Positions 1-9,698 are shown, counted from the stretch's first letter. The stretch is DNA of 64,000 nucleotides from an uncultured Cellulosilyticum sp. (GCA_934725855.1 CAKVCL010000006.1:78638-142637), one strand, 5' to 3'. A program made the numbers and translations. The notes: generated by a model from the letters alone, not told the origin.

Positions 1-1769
1 AATTTCATACCTTCCACTATAGCTTCATAAACACCTTGTGACCAAGTTGTAATAAAAGCTGGACTATTAATGAGCTGTGCTTCTGCCGCATTTGAAATAA
101 ATCCTGTTTCAATAAGTATAGCTGGCATGTTGGTGGTTTTTAAGACATATAAATCTGAACGTGCTTTAATGCCTCTATTCACCGTTCCACAATACTGAAT
201 AATTTTATTTTGAACGAGGTTTGCTATGTTTTTACTCGTTTGATCAGTAGTACTTGGGAAATACAAAGTTTCTGTGCCTACCACATGACTTGCAGCTGAG
301 TTATTATGCAGACTGACAAATAAATCTGCCTGTATATCATTTGCTAACTGACTTCTAAACTGCAACGTCGGATAAACGTCCTGTTCTCTTGTCATATATA
401 CTTTTATATTAGGGTCAGCTTCTAAAAGCTTAAATAATGCCATTCCTTGATTATAATTGATATCTTTTTCTTTAAGGCCATTGGCCACTGCTCCTGCGTC
501 AGAGCCACCATGTCCAATATCAATCACCACAATTTGATTGTACTTTTCTCTAGGCTTAATGAGCTCAATGGTCACACGATCTTTGTTTTGTACCCATGAA
601 TACGTATAAACAGATTTTGTAATCACACTAATTTTTGTTGTTCCATTTGTACGCACACTAATGGATGCTACATATGCATCATTGGGTTTTAAGTCTGCAT
701 TTTGAATCTCCTTGCTATAATCGGCTCCTAAATCAAAGGTTAATGTTCTATTGCGATAATCCTCTGTTACCTTAATTTTACTTGTTTGGGCTCCTTTTAA
801 GTTAAGCTGAGGTTTACCCTGTGCGGTGTATAACTCCAATTTTTGTATAACATCCGTATTCGGTTTTTGTGTGCTATCCGATTCACTGCCTTGTCCTGGC
901 TTATTGTTTTCTCCACTATTAGGTGGTGTTTGGTCATTTTGTGGGTCTTTTTTTAATGTCACATAAAACTGCTGTTTATTACTTGAATAGCTCGTTTCTA
1001 ATTTAACTTGACTCTTTAAATCAAGCACAATACGTGTTGTATCTGCCGTAAACTGGCTGGTTCTAATACCCTTGACATATGTATTGTCTTTTACAGCAAC
1101 ACTTGCGTTTAATAAACATCTACTATTAGGAATATCTAAAACGATCTTATCTAATAAATGTAGTATTTTTACCTCTCCCATAGAAGCATTTGCTTTAACC
1201 GTTACAACATACTGATTTTGCTGTAAAGCTGCTTCTACAGCTTCAACTTGTATTTGCTTTTGACTTTGGTTGTTATTTGCCCCATTATTTTCATTGCCTG
1301 ATGCTGTTTTAGGTTCTTCTATCCATACTGCTCTCGTTTCACCCTTCCACGTAACCGTCATGCCTATTGCTTCACTCACAAATCGAACAGGAATCATGAC
1401 CTTATCATTAATAATTTTTGCTGGTACATCCATGGTTACCTGACTACCATTTAGTAAAGCCGTCGTTTGATTAACCGATAAAATAATCTTTTTATTTTTA
1501 TACTCTACGGTGACTTGTTTTATGGCATGATTCCAACCTACTTTTGCCCCCATCGCTTCAAATACTTCTCTAGAAGGCACTAAAATTCTATCATTTAATT
1601 GAATAGGATTCATGACCTTTGTCTGCACAAGCTGCTTATTCACATAAAGTGTAATAGGTGGCAATTGATAGTCCACTTTTTTCCCATCTATCACTAATGT
1701 CTGCGCCTGTAAAACTACACTTTGACAGGCTAAATATCCTATAAGTATGATTTTCGCTATTTTCTTCAT
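1..1769 (-). CDS. N-acetylmuramoyl-L-alanine amidase with stalk and AMIN domains (C-terminus cut by window edge)
   Basis: Secreted zinc amidase that cleaves the bond between MurNAc and L-Ala in peptidoglycan. The ATG follows AGGAGAGA, and the first 22 residues form a signal peptide. A copper-amine-oxidase-like stalk domain spans about residues 25-135, an AMIN wall-binding domain about 160-255, a Ser/Asn/Gly-rich linker follows, then a second AMIN-like stretch (about 290-395). The Amidase_3 domain starts near residue 410 with VVIDIGHGG, and SLHNN and LIETGF carry the later metal and catalytic residues. The ORF is open at base 1, so only a few C-terminal residues should be missing. Domain order is typical of clostridial cell-wall amidases. 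It is divergent from the HD gene on its 5' side. Confidence 0.93.
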   Translation of the reverse strand, partial: MKKIAKIILIGYLACQSVVLQAQTLVIDGKKVDYQLPPITLYVNKQLVQTKVMNPIQLNDRILVPSREVFEAMGAKVGWNHAIKQVTVEYKNKKIILSVNQTTALLNGSQVTMDVPAKIINDKVMIPVRFVSEAIGMTVTWKGETRAVWIEEPKTASGNENNGANNNQSQKQIQVEAVEAALQQNQYVVTVKANASMGEVKILHLLDKIVLDIPNSRCLLNASVAVKDNTYVKGIRTSQFTADTTRIVLDLKSQVKLETSYSSNKQQFYVTLKKDPQNDQTPPNSGENNKPGQGSESDSTQKPNTDVIQKLELYTAQGKPQLNLKGAQTSKIKVTEDYRNRTLTFDLGADYSKEIQNADLKPNDAYVASISVRTNGTTKISVITKSVYTYSWVQNKDRVTIELIKPREKYNQIVVIDIGHGGSDAGAVANGLKEKDINYNQGMALFKLLEADPNIKVYMTREQDVYPTLQFRSQLANDIQADLFVSLHNNSAASHVVGTETLYFPSTTDQTSKNIANLVQNKIIQYCGTVNRGIKARSDLYVLKTTNMPAILIETGFISNAAEAQLINSPAFITTWSQGVYEAIVEGMK

Positions 1770-1982
1770 CCTGTCTCTCCTTATACTAACTAACCTTGAT
1801 GTCATCTTGTTGTACATTGCTCATTATACCAAAGTTTGGAAGTTTTTACAAAGTTTTTGTCAAAAACTAGGAATAAAGACTTTTAAAAATTAGAGGACTC
1901 AGCTTATAAACATTTTTTTCATTTCATGCTATTATAGTAAATAATAGAGCTTTTATAATGCTTAGAATAGGAGTGATTTTCC

Positions 1983-2492
1983 GTGCAATTAACTTCTGAA
2001 GATAAATATTATTTTTATCACCATATTGAACCGCTTCTTAAATTAACAGACGTTCAAAAAATGAGTCAATATATTCAGCATGGTCATACTTCTTGTCTGG
2101 AACATTGTTTAACGGTTGCTTATTATAGTTACCTTGTATCCAAGCATTTTAATTTAAATGTAGATTTTGCCAGCTTACTACGAGGAAGCCTCCTTCATGA
2201 TTTCTTTCTTTATGATTGGCATGATAGAGGCAATCATGCTTCTTTTCATGGCTTCAGACATCCCGGCATAGCACTTACTAATGCTAGGAAGCGCTTTTCT
2301 TTAACCCCTATTGAGGAAGATATTATTCATCATCATATGTGGCCTCTTACCCCTATGCCCCCTCGCAGTAAAGAGGCTTATATCGTCTGCTTAGTAGACA
2401 AATGGTGTAGTCTAAAGGAAACGTTCCATCGCACCACTAAGCTTGAAATTCTAAACGACTATGCCTGTTATTTAACCCCTTTATCTGTATAA
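1983..2492 (+). CDS. HD-domain phosphohydrolase-like protein
   Basis: A 169-residue cytoplasmic protein of the HD superfamily, metal-dependent phosphohydrolases acting on nucleotides or phosphoesters. The visible metal motif is His41 (HTSCLEH), His72-Asp73 (LLHD) and a later HHHMWPL cluster followed by VDKW. The substrate cannot be told from sequence. The start is GTG, with AGGAG nine bases upstream. It is monocistronic and ends at a bidirectional hairpin shared with the convergent M23 peptidase gene. Confidence 0.8.
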   Translation: MQLTSEDKYYFYHHIEPLLKLTDVQKMSQYIQHGHTSCLEHCLTVAYYSYLVSKHFNLNVDFASLLRGSLLHDFFLYDWHDRGNHASFHGFRHPGIALTNARKRFSLTPIEEDIIHHHMWPLTPMPPRSKEAYIVCLVDKWCSLKETFHRTTKLEILNDYACYLTPLSV

Positions 2493-2535
2493 AAAAATGC
2501 AGAGTCTTCTGTAATTAGTCGACTCTGCATTTTTT
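2493..2535. terminator. Bidirectional intrinsic terminator
   Basis: Stem AATGCAGAGTC paired with GACTCTGCATT, flanked by an A-tract on the left and a T-tract on the right, with a 14-base loop. It lies between the convergent HD gene and the M23 peptidase gene and can serve both. Confidence 0.85.
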
Positions 2536-2554
2536 ATTGTTATTTATCCTATTT

Positions 2555-4318
2555 CTACAAATAATTAGCTGGATTAACCGGATTTCCATTTTTTCTAATT
2601 TCAAAATGCAAATGATTTCCTGTAGAATCTCCAGTTGTTCCCACCCCTGCTATATGTTGTCCTTTAGATACAGATGTTCCTACACTTACATATAACTTAC
2701 TACAGTGTGCATAATAAGTTTGGTCACCATTATTATGTTCCACAATGACTAAGTTGCCATATCCCCCTGAGTTGTAGCCCGAGTAAATGACCTTTCCACT
2801 ATCTGATGCATAAATCGGTGTTCCCGCAGGTGCTGCAAAATCTATTCCCTTGTGGAAGCTTCCCCATCTAGAACCATAACCAGATGAAATAGTCCCTGCA
2901 CCTTTTAGTGGATGACTATAACGCCCTGTACTAGATGTTTGACTATTACTGCTTGAGGTAGTCGGCTTTTTATTATCTGAGGTCGTTGGTTTTTTATTAT
3001 TTGAACTACTTGTGCTTGAACCTTGATTAAAGCTACTGCTGTTATCAGTGTAATCAGGTTTTACTTCTACTGGCTTTTGTTTGACACCATAACCAATTAC
3101 TTTAATAACTGGTTTAATCAGCACCTTCTCGTTAATGGTATCTCTGCTGACCTCTTCTCCATTAACTTTTGTAACCGATACAGTCACTTCATTGAGTCCA
3201 TCTTTACCCTCTTGGTAAACTTTTGTTTCGCCTTCATATAAATCACTAAATACCACATATTGAATTTCAGTTGGAATAAATTGCTTATAAGTGGATTGTT
3301 CTACAGTTGTAATCGTTACAATTGGAACTTGTTTCTCTACTTTGATGACTTCACCAATTTGCATTTTGGTTTCATCTTCTATGCTTGGATTAAGCTCTAA
3401 AATTCTCTCTGGTGTGGTATCATTTGTCATCGCAATATCCCAAATATTATCGCCTTCCACTAAAGCATACTCAATGAGTTCTTTTCTATTTTGTAACAAT
3501 TTTTCTTTAGCTTCTTCCGCAGTTAAGACACTTTCTTTATCCACATAGGCATTACGAACTACAACTTGTTCGTTAAAATCAAAGCGTTTTACATTTCTTT
3601 CAATTTTTTGTCCTTCTTCAGGTGCTTTTTCCTCTGCCACTTCAAAGGAATCCACTGATATGATATTAGAAACCTCTTCTTGTGGCAGTGCTTCTTCCAC
3701 TTCCACTATTTCAACATCCTTTGTAGCTGTCTCAGCTTCTTTCTGGGATGCTTCATCCTTACTTGCCATTTGTTCTGGCTCGATATTCACTTCTTCTTGT
3801 GTTAAGGTCAGTTCCCCTTCTCTTGGTAAAAACTCTTTTGCAATCTCTTCAAGTACGGTATTTGCCTCATCTTGTGTTGAAACCACCGCATACCCTTGAC
3901 CATCTACTAAAATTTCATAAGCCTCTATCTCATAGCTAATAGATTCTCCAAGAGCCTTTATTAATGCTTCTTCTCCCACAATTTCTTTTCTTTTCCCATG
4001 TATAGGCTCTATTTCAACTTGTTCATTCACTGCAATGTCTACACCTAAGTTTTCTTTTAATGAAGCGACAACTTGCCCATAAGCTGCCGTCACTTCTTCT
4101 TTTGTTTTAACTACTGCAATGACTTTACCATCAATTGAAACAGCGTAAGCATTTTTTCTTGTTCCCATCCATACCATACTGCTTACAGCTAAAGTGATGA
4201 CCACGCCGCCTATCACCCATTTTGTGATGTTTTTATTTTCTTTTATATTTTCATTTATGTTTTCTTTTAATGATGTCACGCTTATCACCTTCTTCAAATT
4301 ATTCATGACTGCTATCAC
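2555..4318 (-). CDS. Membrane-anchored M23 peptidase with LysM and G5 domains
   Basis: A probable cell-wall endopeptidase. The N-terminus holds one membrane anchor (about residues 34-51), followed by an acidic alpha-helical/YcdB-like region with two 'V-x-T-x-x-E/D' repeats. A LysM peptidoglycan-binding domain spans about 280-330 (EGDNIWDIA), a G5 domain about 335-410, a Ser/Asn linker 420-465, and the C-terminal M23 (LytM/lysostaphin) domain has HKGIDFA and HLHFE zinc motifs intact. The longest frame opens with a GTG that has no ribosome site. A GTG at 4279 is preceded four bases upstream by AAGGTGAT and is a better start; it yields a protein 13 residues shorter. A TATAAT at 4331-4336 fits a transcript starting near 4323, which supports the later start. 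Confidence 0.92.
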   Translation of the reverse strand: MIAVMNNLKKVISVTSLKENINENIKENKNITKWVIGGVVITLAVSSMVWMGTRKNAYAVSIDGKVIAVVKTKEEVTAAYGQVVASLKENLGVDIAVNEQVEIEPIHGKRKEIVGEEALIKALGESISYEIEAYEILVDGQGYAVVSTQDEANTVLEEIAKEFLPREGELTLTQEEVNIEPEQMASKDEASQKEAETATKDVEIVEVEEALPQEEVSNIISVDSFEVAEEKAPEEGQKIERNVKRFDFNEQVVVRNAYVDKESVLTAEEAKEKLLQNRKELIEYALVEGDNIWDIAMTNDTTPERILELNPSIEDETKMQIGEVIKVEKQVPIVTITTVEQSTYKQFIPTEIQYVVFSDLYEGETKVYQEGKDGLNEVTVSVTKVNGEEVSRDTINEKVLIKPVIKVIGYGVKQKPVEVKPDYTDNSSSFNQGSSTSSSNNKKPTTSDNKKPTTSSSNSQTSSTGRYSHPLKGAGTISSGYGSRWGSFHKGIDFAAPAGTPIYASDSGKVIYSGYNSGGYGNLVIVEHNNGDQTYYAHCSKLYVSVGTSVSKGQHIAGVGTTGDSTGNHLHFEIRKNGNPVNPANYL

Positions 4319-4330
4319 ACAATAGCCATT

Positions 4331-4336
4331 ATTATA
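4331..4336 (-). promoter_or_regulatory. Putative -10 element of the M23 peptidase gene
   Basis: TATAAT on the minus strand. No convincing -35 is seen 17 bases upstream. It would place the transcript start within about 10 bases of the annotated GTG at 4318 and about 45 bases before the preferred GTG at 4279. Confidence 0.35.
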
Positions 4337-4502
4337 CTTGGAATTTGTTAACTAAATATCACAAAATTGTTAATGAATAGTTCATATTTACAGTGATGCA
4401 CGCCAATTTATGGCAAATAGATGGACATTTTCTTATTTTTTGCCAATTTTGATTGTATAAAAACACAATTCAAGCTAAACTAATATAGGAGGTGTAAAAC
4501 AA

Positions 4503-5981
4503 ATGCATAAACAAAATCATTGGATGAAACTTGGTATTTTAGCAGCATTTTTAAGTTTAAATTCTCAAGGTTTACAAGCTGATACTCTGCCTCAAATCTC
4601 TTTTTCGTCAGCAGCTCCTACTGAAATTAGTGAAAAGCAAAATAAAGCTGCCATAGACTATAGTCGATTTATTACAGAGGATCAACTCTTGCTACCTAGA
4701 AATCTATACATTTTAAAGGGTGACTATTTTTCTGCAGAAAAACTTAATGTTTTTCATCAAAATGCGTTATTATCATTATCTGAATTTGCTTCGCTTAGTT
4801 CAAATTGTACATATGGTCAAAATCTTACTGGTAGATGGCTTTTACAATCTCCTTCTGATGAGGGTGAAGTACCACCAGAATCCTTTGAACTCAGTTTAAC
4901 AGCTCGTACACCAAATGGTGAGATTATGGGAGCAACCACCGTAGAATTAGTGGATAAAGCCAATACCACCCCCATTAGGTTATTGCCAATTGGGGATAGC
5001 TTAACTAGAGCGGGGGCTTATCTTTCTCAGGTCAAACGAAGTATTCCAAATGTCACCACCCTAGGCACAAGGTTTTATCCTGAAGATGGCATGCCGACTA
5101 GAGAAGGACGTGGTGGATGGACTTTAGAAAAATATTGTACCTCTATTAATTCTGATGAATTAGATAGTCCTTTTGTTTTCCCCACCACAATATCTGGCGA
5201 GCATTATAAAGGAAACACAAGAGATTGGCAAGCAATTTGCTACAAATCTCCTAAGAATCCTGTTTATAATGGTTTTCAAAAAATAGCTAGAGGTTGGAAA
5301 GATTCTGGTGAATTTTTATATACTCAAAAAGGTTACTATAAATATCCCAAGATAGGAGATGTCATGGTTGACCCTAGCCTTCCTTTAGAAAAACAATGGG
5401 TTGAATGGAATGGAGCTTCTTGGTCAGCTCTTAAAGAGCAACCGACTGAGTTTGAATTTAACTTTGAGAAATATATGACACGCTACGCGGAAGCTTTTTC
5501 TTTAGGCACGCCTACTCATGTGAGTCTTTTCTTAGGAGTGAATGAATTTGGTTTTGGCAAACAACTTGATCAAACTAATCTATTTATGACAAGGCTTAAT
5601 CAGGTGATTGATTCCATTCATTCTTATGACCCTAATATTAAAATCATTTTATGTATGCCAACCGTTGCTCCAGATACGAATATGGTCACTGCTTCTACCC
5701 AAGCTTTTTATAAGGAATACAATTTATGTGTTAAATATCTTGCAAGTAAACTTCTTGAAAATTTTGATACAGATGAAGCTCTATCTAGGCAAATTTATCT
5801 TGCCCCTATGACTCTTACCCTTGATCCCATTAACGGCTTTAATTACATTGAAAAATCTGAACTTGTTGAAGGCTTTACTTCAACCGTTATTGATACAGAT
5901 AATAGTATCCATCCTAACAATGACTATGGCCAACTTCAAATGGGCAGCACTTTAGCTGCTGTTCTTCAAAAATATCGATAG
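4503..5981 (+). CDS. Secreted SGNH/GDSL-type hydrolase
   Basis: A 492-residue protein, probably a secreted esterase or carbohydrate deacetylase. The signal peptide ends near residue 26 (LQA). The catalytic block I is LLPIGDSLT (Gly164-Asp165-Ser166). FLGVNEFG carries the Gly-x-Asn of block III, and SIHPN near residue 468 gives the catalytic His. The roughly 130 residues between signal and block I form a separate beta-rich N-terminal region of unknown role. The ribosome site is AGGAGGTG, seven bases before ATG. It is monocistronic with a strong terminator. Acetyl-xylan or other polysaccharide esterase activity is possible but not shown. Confidence 0.85.
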   Translation: MHKQNHWMKLGILAAFLSLNSQGLQADTLPQISFSSAAPTEISEKQNKAAIDYSRFITEDQLLLPRNLYILKGDYFSAEKLNVFHQNALLSLSEFASLSSNCTYGQNLTGRWLLQSPSDEGEVPPESFELSLTARTPNGEIMGATTVELVDKANTTPIRLLPIGDSLTRAGAYLSQVKRSIPNVTTLGTRFYPEDGMPTREGRGGWTLEKYCTSINSDELDSPFVFPTTISGEHYKGNTRDWQAICYKSPKNPVYNGFQKIARGWKDSGEFLYTQKGYYKYPKIGDVMVDPSLPLEKQWVEWNGASWSALKEQPTEFEFNFEKYMTRYAEAFSLGTPTHVSLFLGVNEFGFGKQLDQTNLFMTRLNQVIDSIHSYDPNIKIILCMPTVAPDTNMVTASTQAFYKEYNLCVKYLASKLLENFDTDEALSRQIYLAPMTLTLDPINGFNYIEKSELVEGFTSTVIDTDNSIHPNNDYGQLQMGSTLAAVLQKYR

Positions 5982-6023
5982 GCTCAAAGCAAACTTCATG
6001 ATAACCTGATTTAGAACCAATAT

Positions 6024-6060
6024 AATAAAGCCGTAGGGGTCACGACCCTACGGCTTTATT
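6024..6060. terminator. Bidirectional intrinsic terminator
   Basis: A perfect 15-bp stem (AATAAAGCCGTAGGG / CCCTACGGCTTTATT) with a 7-base loop followed by TTTT. It separates the SGNH hydrolase gene from the convergent TIM-barrel gene. Confidence 0.92.
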
Positions 6061-6062
6061 TT

Positions 6063-6740
6063 TTAATCCTTTAACTCACCTTCACGGTAAGTGCTCATTT
6101 TTTCTTTAAATAATGTTGAAATGCTAGGTGGTGTATAAATAATACTATTTGCCCCAGCCTCAATGGTTTTTAAAATACTTTCATCATGATTTCCACCTGT
6201 TGCTATAATCGGGATATATGGATACTCTTTTCTGATTTCCTTAATAATATCCACCGTTGCCTTTCCACCACTCACATTTAATATGTCTGCACCAGCTTCA
6301 ATCTTGCCTTTAATATCTGTACGACTAGTGGCTATGGACGCAATAACAGGAATATCAATATGTTCTTTAACATATCGAATCGTTTCATGTGGGGCAGGTG
6401 AATTTAAAATGACCCCTATAGCCCCTTGAAATTCGGCATGTAACGCAATATTAGCTGAACGAGTTCCATGGGTTAAGCCACCTCCCACACCACATACAAC
6501 TGGAATATCTGAAACAGACAAAATAGCTTGCGTAATAGTAGGTTGTGGCGTAAATGGATAGACAGCCATCACTGCATCTGCATCTGTATTTTTAATAATC
6601 GCTACATCCGTTGTAAAAATAAATGATTTAATGCGTTTGCCAAAAATACGAATTCCGCTACACCTTCTGATGACTTCTGGTACCTTTACATTATTTTTTC
6701 TTAAGTTACCTGTTACTTCTGGTATGTAGTCATATCTCAT
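6063..6740 (-). CDS. TIM-barrel protein of unknown substrate
   Basis: A 225-residue cytoplasmic protein with the alternating beta-alpha pattern of a (beta/alpha)8 barrel. Glycine-rich loops VVCGVGGG, NVSGGKA and IATGGNHDESI near strand ends resemble phosphate-binding loops of indole-glycerol-phosphate synthase, nitronate monooxygenase and PcrB families. Members in Clostridia are usually labelled 'hydrolase' without evidence. It is a single gene and the substrate cannot be assigned. Confidence 0.7.
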   Translation of the reverse strand: MRYDYIPEVTGNLRKNNVKVPEVIRRCSGIRIFGKRIKSFIFTTDVAIIKNTDADAVMAVYPFTPQPTITQAILSVSDIPVVCGVGGGLTHGTRSANIALHAEFQGAIGVILNSPAPHETIRYVKEHIDIPVIASIATSRTDIKGKIEAGADILNVSGGKATVDIIKEIRKEYPYIPIIATGGNHDESILKTIEAGANSIIYTPPSISTLFKEKMSTYREGELKD

Positions 6741-6859
6741 GTTTGTCTCCTTTATTCTGTCAGATTACACCCTAAAGCACATTTGTTTCCCCCTAAATTA
6801 AAAATCCTCAACTCCAACTACGTTAGACATTGAGAATAGCTATACATAAAATTTGCTTT

Positions 6860-7051
6860 CTATTTATTCATTGCTGCTTCTGTCATTTGAGATGGTGAAC
6901 TCGTTGCAACTTTAATCACTTCTTGACCTGAATCTTCCTGAACTAATTTAAATGTCATTTCACAATCTAAACAAACAGCTTTGAATAAAGCTGATTTCGT
7001 TGTAATTTTTACCACTGGTCGTCCACAGCATGAGCAATATTTTAATGTCAT
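6860..7051 (-). CDS. Small zinc-ribbon-like protein
   Basis: A 63-residue protein. The start chosen is the ATG at 7051, five bases after AAGGGGGAT; a longer frame reaching 7144 has no ribosome site. CSCCG near the N-terminus and CLDC at 27-30 give a CxxC...CxxC zinc-ribbon pattern. The C-terminal half is polar. Function unknown; possibly a nucleic-acid or protein-binding accessory factor. Confidence 0.65.
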   Translation of the reverse strand: MTLKYCSCCGRPVVKITTKSALFKAVCLDCEMTFKLVQEDSGQEVIKVATSSPSQMTEAAMNK

Positions 7052-7259
7052 TTTTATCCCCCTTATATTGAAACCTTTTTTATTTCTACCTGTTATTATA
7101 GCCTTTAAAGCCGTAGAATACAATAAAATCTGTAAAAGAATCATAGAATAACTACTGATTATTCAATTTAACATTTTATTTATAATTTATCCTTCAATAA
7201 TTCTTGATAAATGTGTTCATACTATATGTATATCAATCTACATTAATCGAGGCATATTT

Positions 7260-7988
7260 ATGAAAAAAATAGTTATCCCTTTACATCATTATCTATTAGT
7301 CATTATTTTGGTTGTAGTTTGTGCTTTCCCTCTCATGGCTACTGAAGCTTCTTGTAAACCTAATGATGAAAAAATAGTTTATCTCACATTTGATGATGGG
7401 CCTACCCCTAAAATTACAGAGGACATCTTAGATGTCTTGCAAGCTAAAAATGTTAAAGCTACCTTTTTCGTTGTAGGTAAAGAAATTAAAGGAAGAGAAA
7501 ATATTTTAAAGAGAATTTATGAAGAAGGACATGGCATTGGTCTTCACACTTATAGCCATAACTTCAAAGTCATCTATAAAAATCCAGAAAGCTTCATTGT
7601 GGAAATGGAAAAAACACAAAGCACCATTAATGATGTTCTTGGCACCCAGTTAACCATCTCCCCTATCCGCTTTCCTGGTGGTAGTGCTGGTAGACTTAAT
7701 AAAAATTTCTATGAAAAGCTTTGTCAAAAAGGTTATTTAGTTTTTGATTGGAATGTGGACTTGCAAGATGGCATTAAAGGTAATTTATCACCTGAAGCTT
7801 TTCTTTGTAACGCTCAGAGGTGTATGGATAAAAGCACAAGAAAAATCATCCTTGCCCATTGTAATTCTAATAACAAAAATACTTGTTTAGCTTTATCTTC
7901 TATTATTGATTACTATACTAAAGAAGGTTATACCTTTAAAGCCATTGATAATGAAACCCCTCCTTACTTTTTTAAGTTTAAAAAATAA
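7260..7988 (+). CDS. Polysaccharide deacetylase (NodB homology domain)
   Basis: A 242-residue exported or membrane-anchored carbohydrate esterase family 4 enzyme; the N-terminal 28 residues form a signal or anchor. Motif 1 is TFDDGPTP, motif 2 is HTYSH (zinc ligands), motif 3 is RFPGGS, motif 4 FDWNVD and motif 5 ILAHC with the catalytic His. Likely acts on peptidoglycan or another GlcNAc polymer, as PdaA/PgdA relatives do. GAGG lies seven bases before ATG. Close relatives are often sporulation or wall genes, but no regulator site is visible. Confidence 0.88.
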   Translation: MKKIVIPLHHYLLVIILVVVCAFPLMATEASCKPNDEKIVYLTFDDGPTPKITEDILDVLQAKNVKATFFVVGKEIKGRENILKRIYEEGHGIGLHTYSHNFKVIYKNPESFIVEMEKTQSTINDVLGTQLTISPIRFPGGSAGRLNKNFYEKLCQKGYLVFDWNVDLQDGIKGNLSPEAFLCNAQRCMDKSTRKIILAHCNSNNKNTCLALSSIIDYYTKEGYTFKAIDNETPPYFFKFKK

Positions 7989-7994
7989 GGAGGG
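7958..7994. terminator. Hairpin overlapping the deacetylase stop codon
   Basis: Inverted repeat CCCTCCTTA(C)TTTTTT / AAAAAATAAGGAGGG with one bulge. It includes the last codons of the deacetylase gene and ends six bases before the convergent nitroreductase gene, so it could limit read-through in both directions. Confidence 0.45.
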
Positions 7995-7999
7995 ACCTA

Positions 8000-8635
8000 C
8001 TAGTCTATAAACTCTACAACATCTTGCATTGGAAAACGTTCAGGTTTCTCAGGTGTTTCTTCTACTGGAACCCCCATGGCGATCATTGACATCATTTCAT
8101 AGCCTTCTTTTTTCCCAATTAATGCTTCAATTTCCTTTTTTGCATGAGAGGGGCCTGTCATATAGCAAGTCCCATATCCTAAATCTGTTGCTTTAAGTAA
8201 AAAATTCTCTACTGCTGCACCAATTGCTTGCGTGGCAGATTGAGTGGACTTAATCGCATCTATGATTTCTTGCATTTCTTCTTGCCCAGCTAAGATTTTT
8301 TCTTCAATCATAAAATAGGGCTTAGCATAAACCACAACTAAAACAGGTGCACCTTTAAATAAAGTATAATAACGCATCAGTTTCATAAATTTTTCTTTTG
8401 TTTTTTCATCCTTTGCATAAGCGGCAATTTGTTCATGCCTTGCTTCTACAGCTTTTGTGAGCTTGTCAATTAAATCTTTATTTTGAATCACAACAAAATG
8501 CCAATTTTGTTGATGCTTTGGAGAAGGAGCCTGACAAGCTGCCTCAAGGCAAGCCATAATATCTTCTTTTTTAACCGCTTCATCTTTAAACTTTCTAATA
8601 CTTTTTCTCTTAAAAATGCCTTCTGTGATATTCAT
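8000..8635 (-). CDS. Nitroreductase-family protein
   Basis: A 211-residue flavin (FMN) oxidoreductase. The N-terminal RKSIRKFKDE motif and the APSPKHQQNWHF block are the FMN-contacting parts; GYGTCYMTGP near residue 155 is the second conserved part. The ATG at 8635 is used because GGAGG lies six bases upstream; the upstream ATG at 8647 overlaps that ribosome site. The electron acceptor is unknown; family members reduce nitro compounds, quinones or flavins with NAD(P)H. Confidence 0.86.
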   Translation of the reverse strand: MNITEGIFKRKSIRKFKDEAVKKEDIMACLEAACQAPSPKHQQNWHFVVIQNKDLIDKLTKAVEARHEQIAAYAKDEKTKEKFMKLMRYYTLFKGAPVLVVVYAKPYFMIEEKILAGQEEMQEIIDAIKSTQSATQAIGAAVENFLLKATDLGYGTCYMTGPSHAKKEIEALIGKKEGYEMMSMIAMGVPVEETPEKPERFPMQDVVEFID

Positions 8636-8690
8636 TGATTCCTCCAAATGATTTCTAATTTACGTACCCTACAATTTTTATGAATTCTCA

Positions 8691-9560
8691 CTAATGCGCA
8701 ATAACTTCTACGCCTGTTTCCGTAATCAAAATGGTTTTTTCCCATTGTGCAGAAAGTGAACCATCTTCTGTATAAACGGTCCAATCATCTTCTTCATCAA
8801 CATATACTTCATAGTCCCCTGCATTAATCATTGGCTCAACGGTTAATGTCATACCAGGCACCAAAAGCATTCCTTCTCCTTCTTCCCCTACATGTGGCAC
8901 AAAAGGTTCTTCATGAAACTGCTTGCCAATTCCATGGCCGCCTAAATCAATTACAACTGAACACCCATTTTCCCTAGCATGGGCTTCGACTGCTGCCCCT
9001 ATATCTCCTAAGAACCCCCATGGCTTAATCGCTGCAATCCCAATTTCCATACATTCTTTTGCCACGCGAACTAACTTTTCTGCTTCCTCACTTACCTTTC
9101 CAATCATAAACATTCTTGAAGCATCTGCATAATAGCCATCAACAATTGTTGTCACATCTACATTAACGATATCCCCTTCATGAATAATGGTTTCTTCTGA
9201 TGGAATACCATGACATACGACATTGTTAATAGACACACAAACACTTTTTGGATAACCTTCATAATTAAGTGGAGCTGGAATACCACCATGTGAAACGGTA
9301 TATTCATGCACAAGGGTATTAATTTCTTCTGTATTCATCCCAGCATGTATTTTTTCCCCTACAAGGTCTAAAACAGCGTTATTAATTTCTGCCGCTTTTT
9401 TCATGCCTAATACGTCCGCTTCACTTTTAATAATTTCTCTTGGTGGCACTTCATATCCTTTTAACTCATAGAGTTTTATCTTCTCATCTAATGCAAGATG
9501 ACACTTTTTATATTTTTTACCACTTCCACACCAACATGGTGCATTGCGATCAACTGTCAT
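8691..9560 (-). CDS. map: Methionine aminopeptidase type I with N-terminal SEC-C motif
   Basis: Removes the initiator methionine from new proteins. The N-terminal 22 residues carry a SEC-C zinc motif (Cys9, Cys11, Cys20, His21). The M24 catalytic domain follows, with metal ligands in VDVTTIVDG and YYADASRMF (two Asp), GHGIG (His), TVEPM (Glu) and QWEKTI (Glu). The total of 289 residues is longer than the minimal enzyme because of the SEC-C extension, which is common in Clostridia. GGAGG precedes ATG. This may be an additional copy beside the ribosomal-cluster map gene, which is not in the window. Confidence 0.93.
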   Translation of the reverse strand: MTVDRNAPCWCGSGKKYKKCHLALDEKIKLYELKGYEVPPREIIKSEADVLGMKKAAEINNAVLDLVGEKIHAGMNTEEINTLVHEYTVSHGGIPAPLNYEGYPKSVCVSINNVVCHGIPSEETIIHEGDIVNVDVTTIVDGYYADASRMFMIGKVSEEAEKLVRVAKECMEIGIAAIKPWGFLGDIGAAVEAHARENGCSVVIDLGGHGIGKQFHEEPFVPHVGEEGEGMLLVPGMTLTVEPMINAGDYEVYVDEEDDWTVYTEDGSLSAQWEKTILITETGVEVIAH

Positions 9561-9698
9561 ATTCTTTCCTCCCTAGGACGACTGTTTATATCAAAATTTA
9601 ATCAGATTATAAATCCCTTTCTATTATATACCTATTCAAAAGGAATTACACGTCATATAATATTACTGAACATCAAACCACTACCTGAAGGAGTAATT

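Noticed and set aside
8636..8647. Upstream ATG of the nitroreductase gene
   Set aside because: This ATG contains the GGAGG ribosome site of the internal ATG at 8635.
9498..9698. 67-residue N-terminal extension of the DHH phosphoesterase
   Set aside because: It overlaps the 5' end of map on the other strand, and AAGGAG lies just ahead of the internal ATG at 9699.
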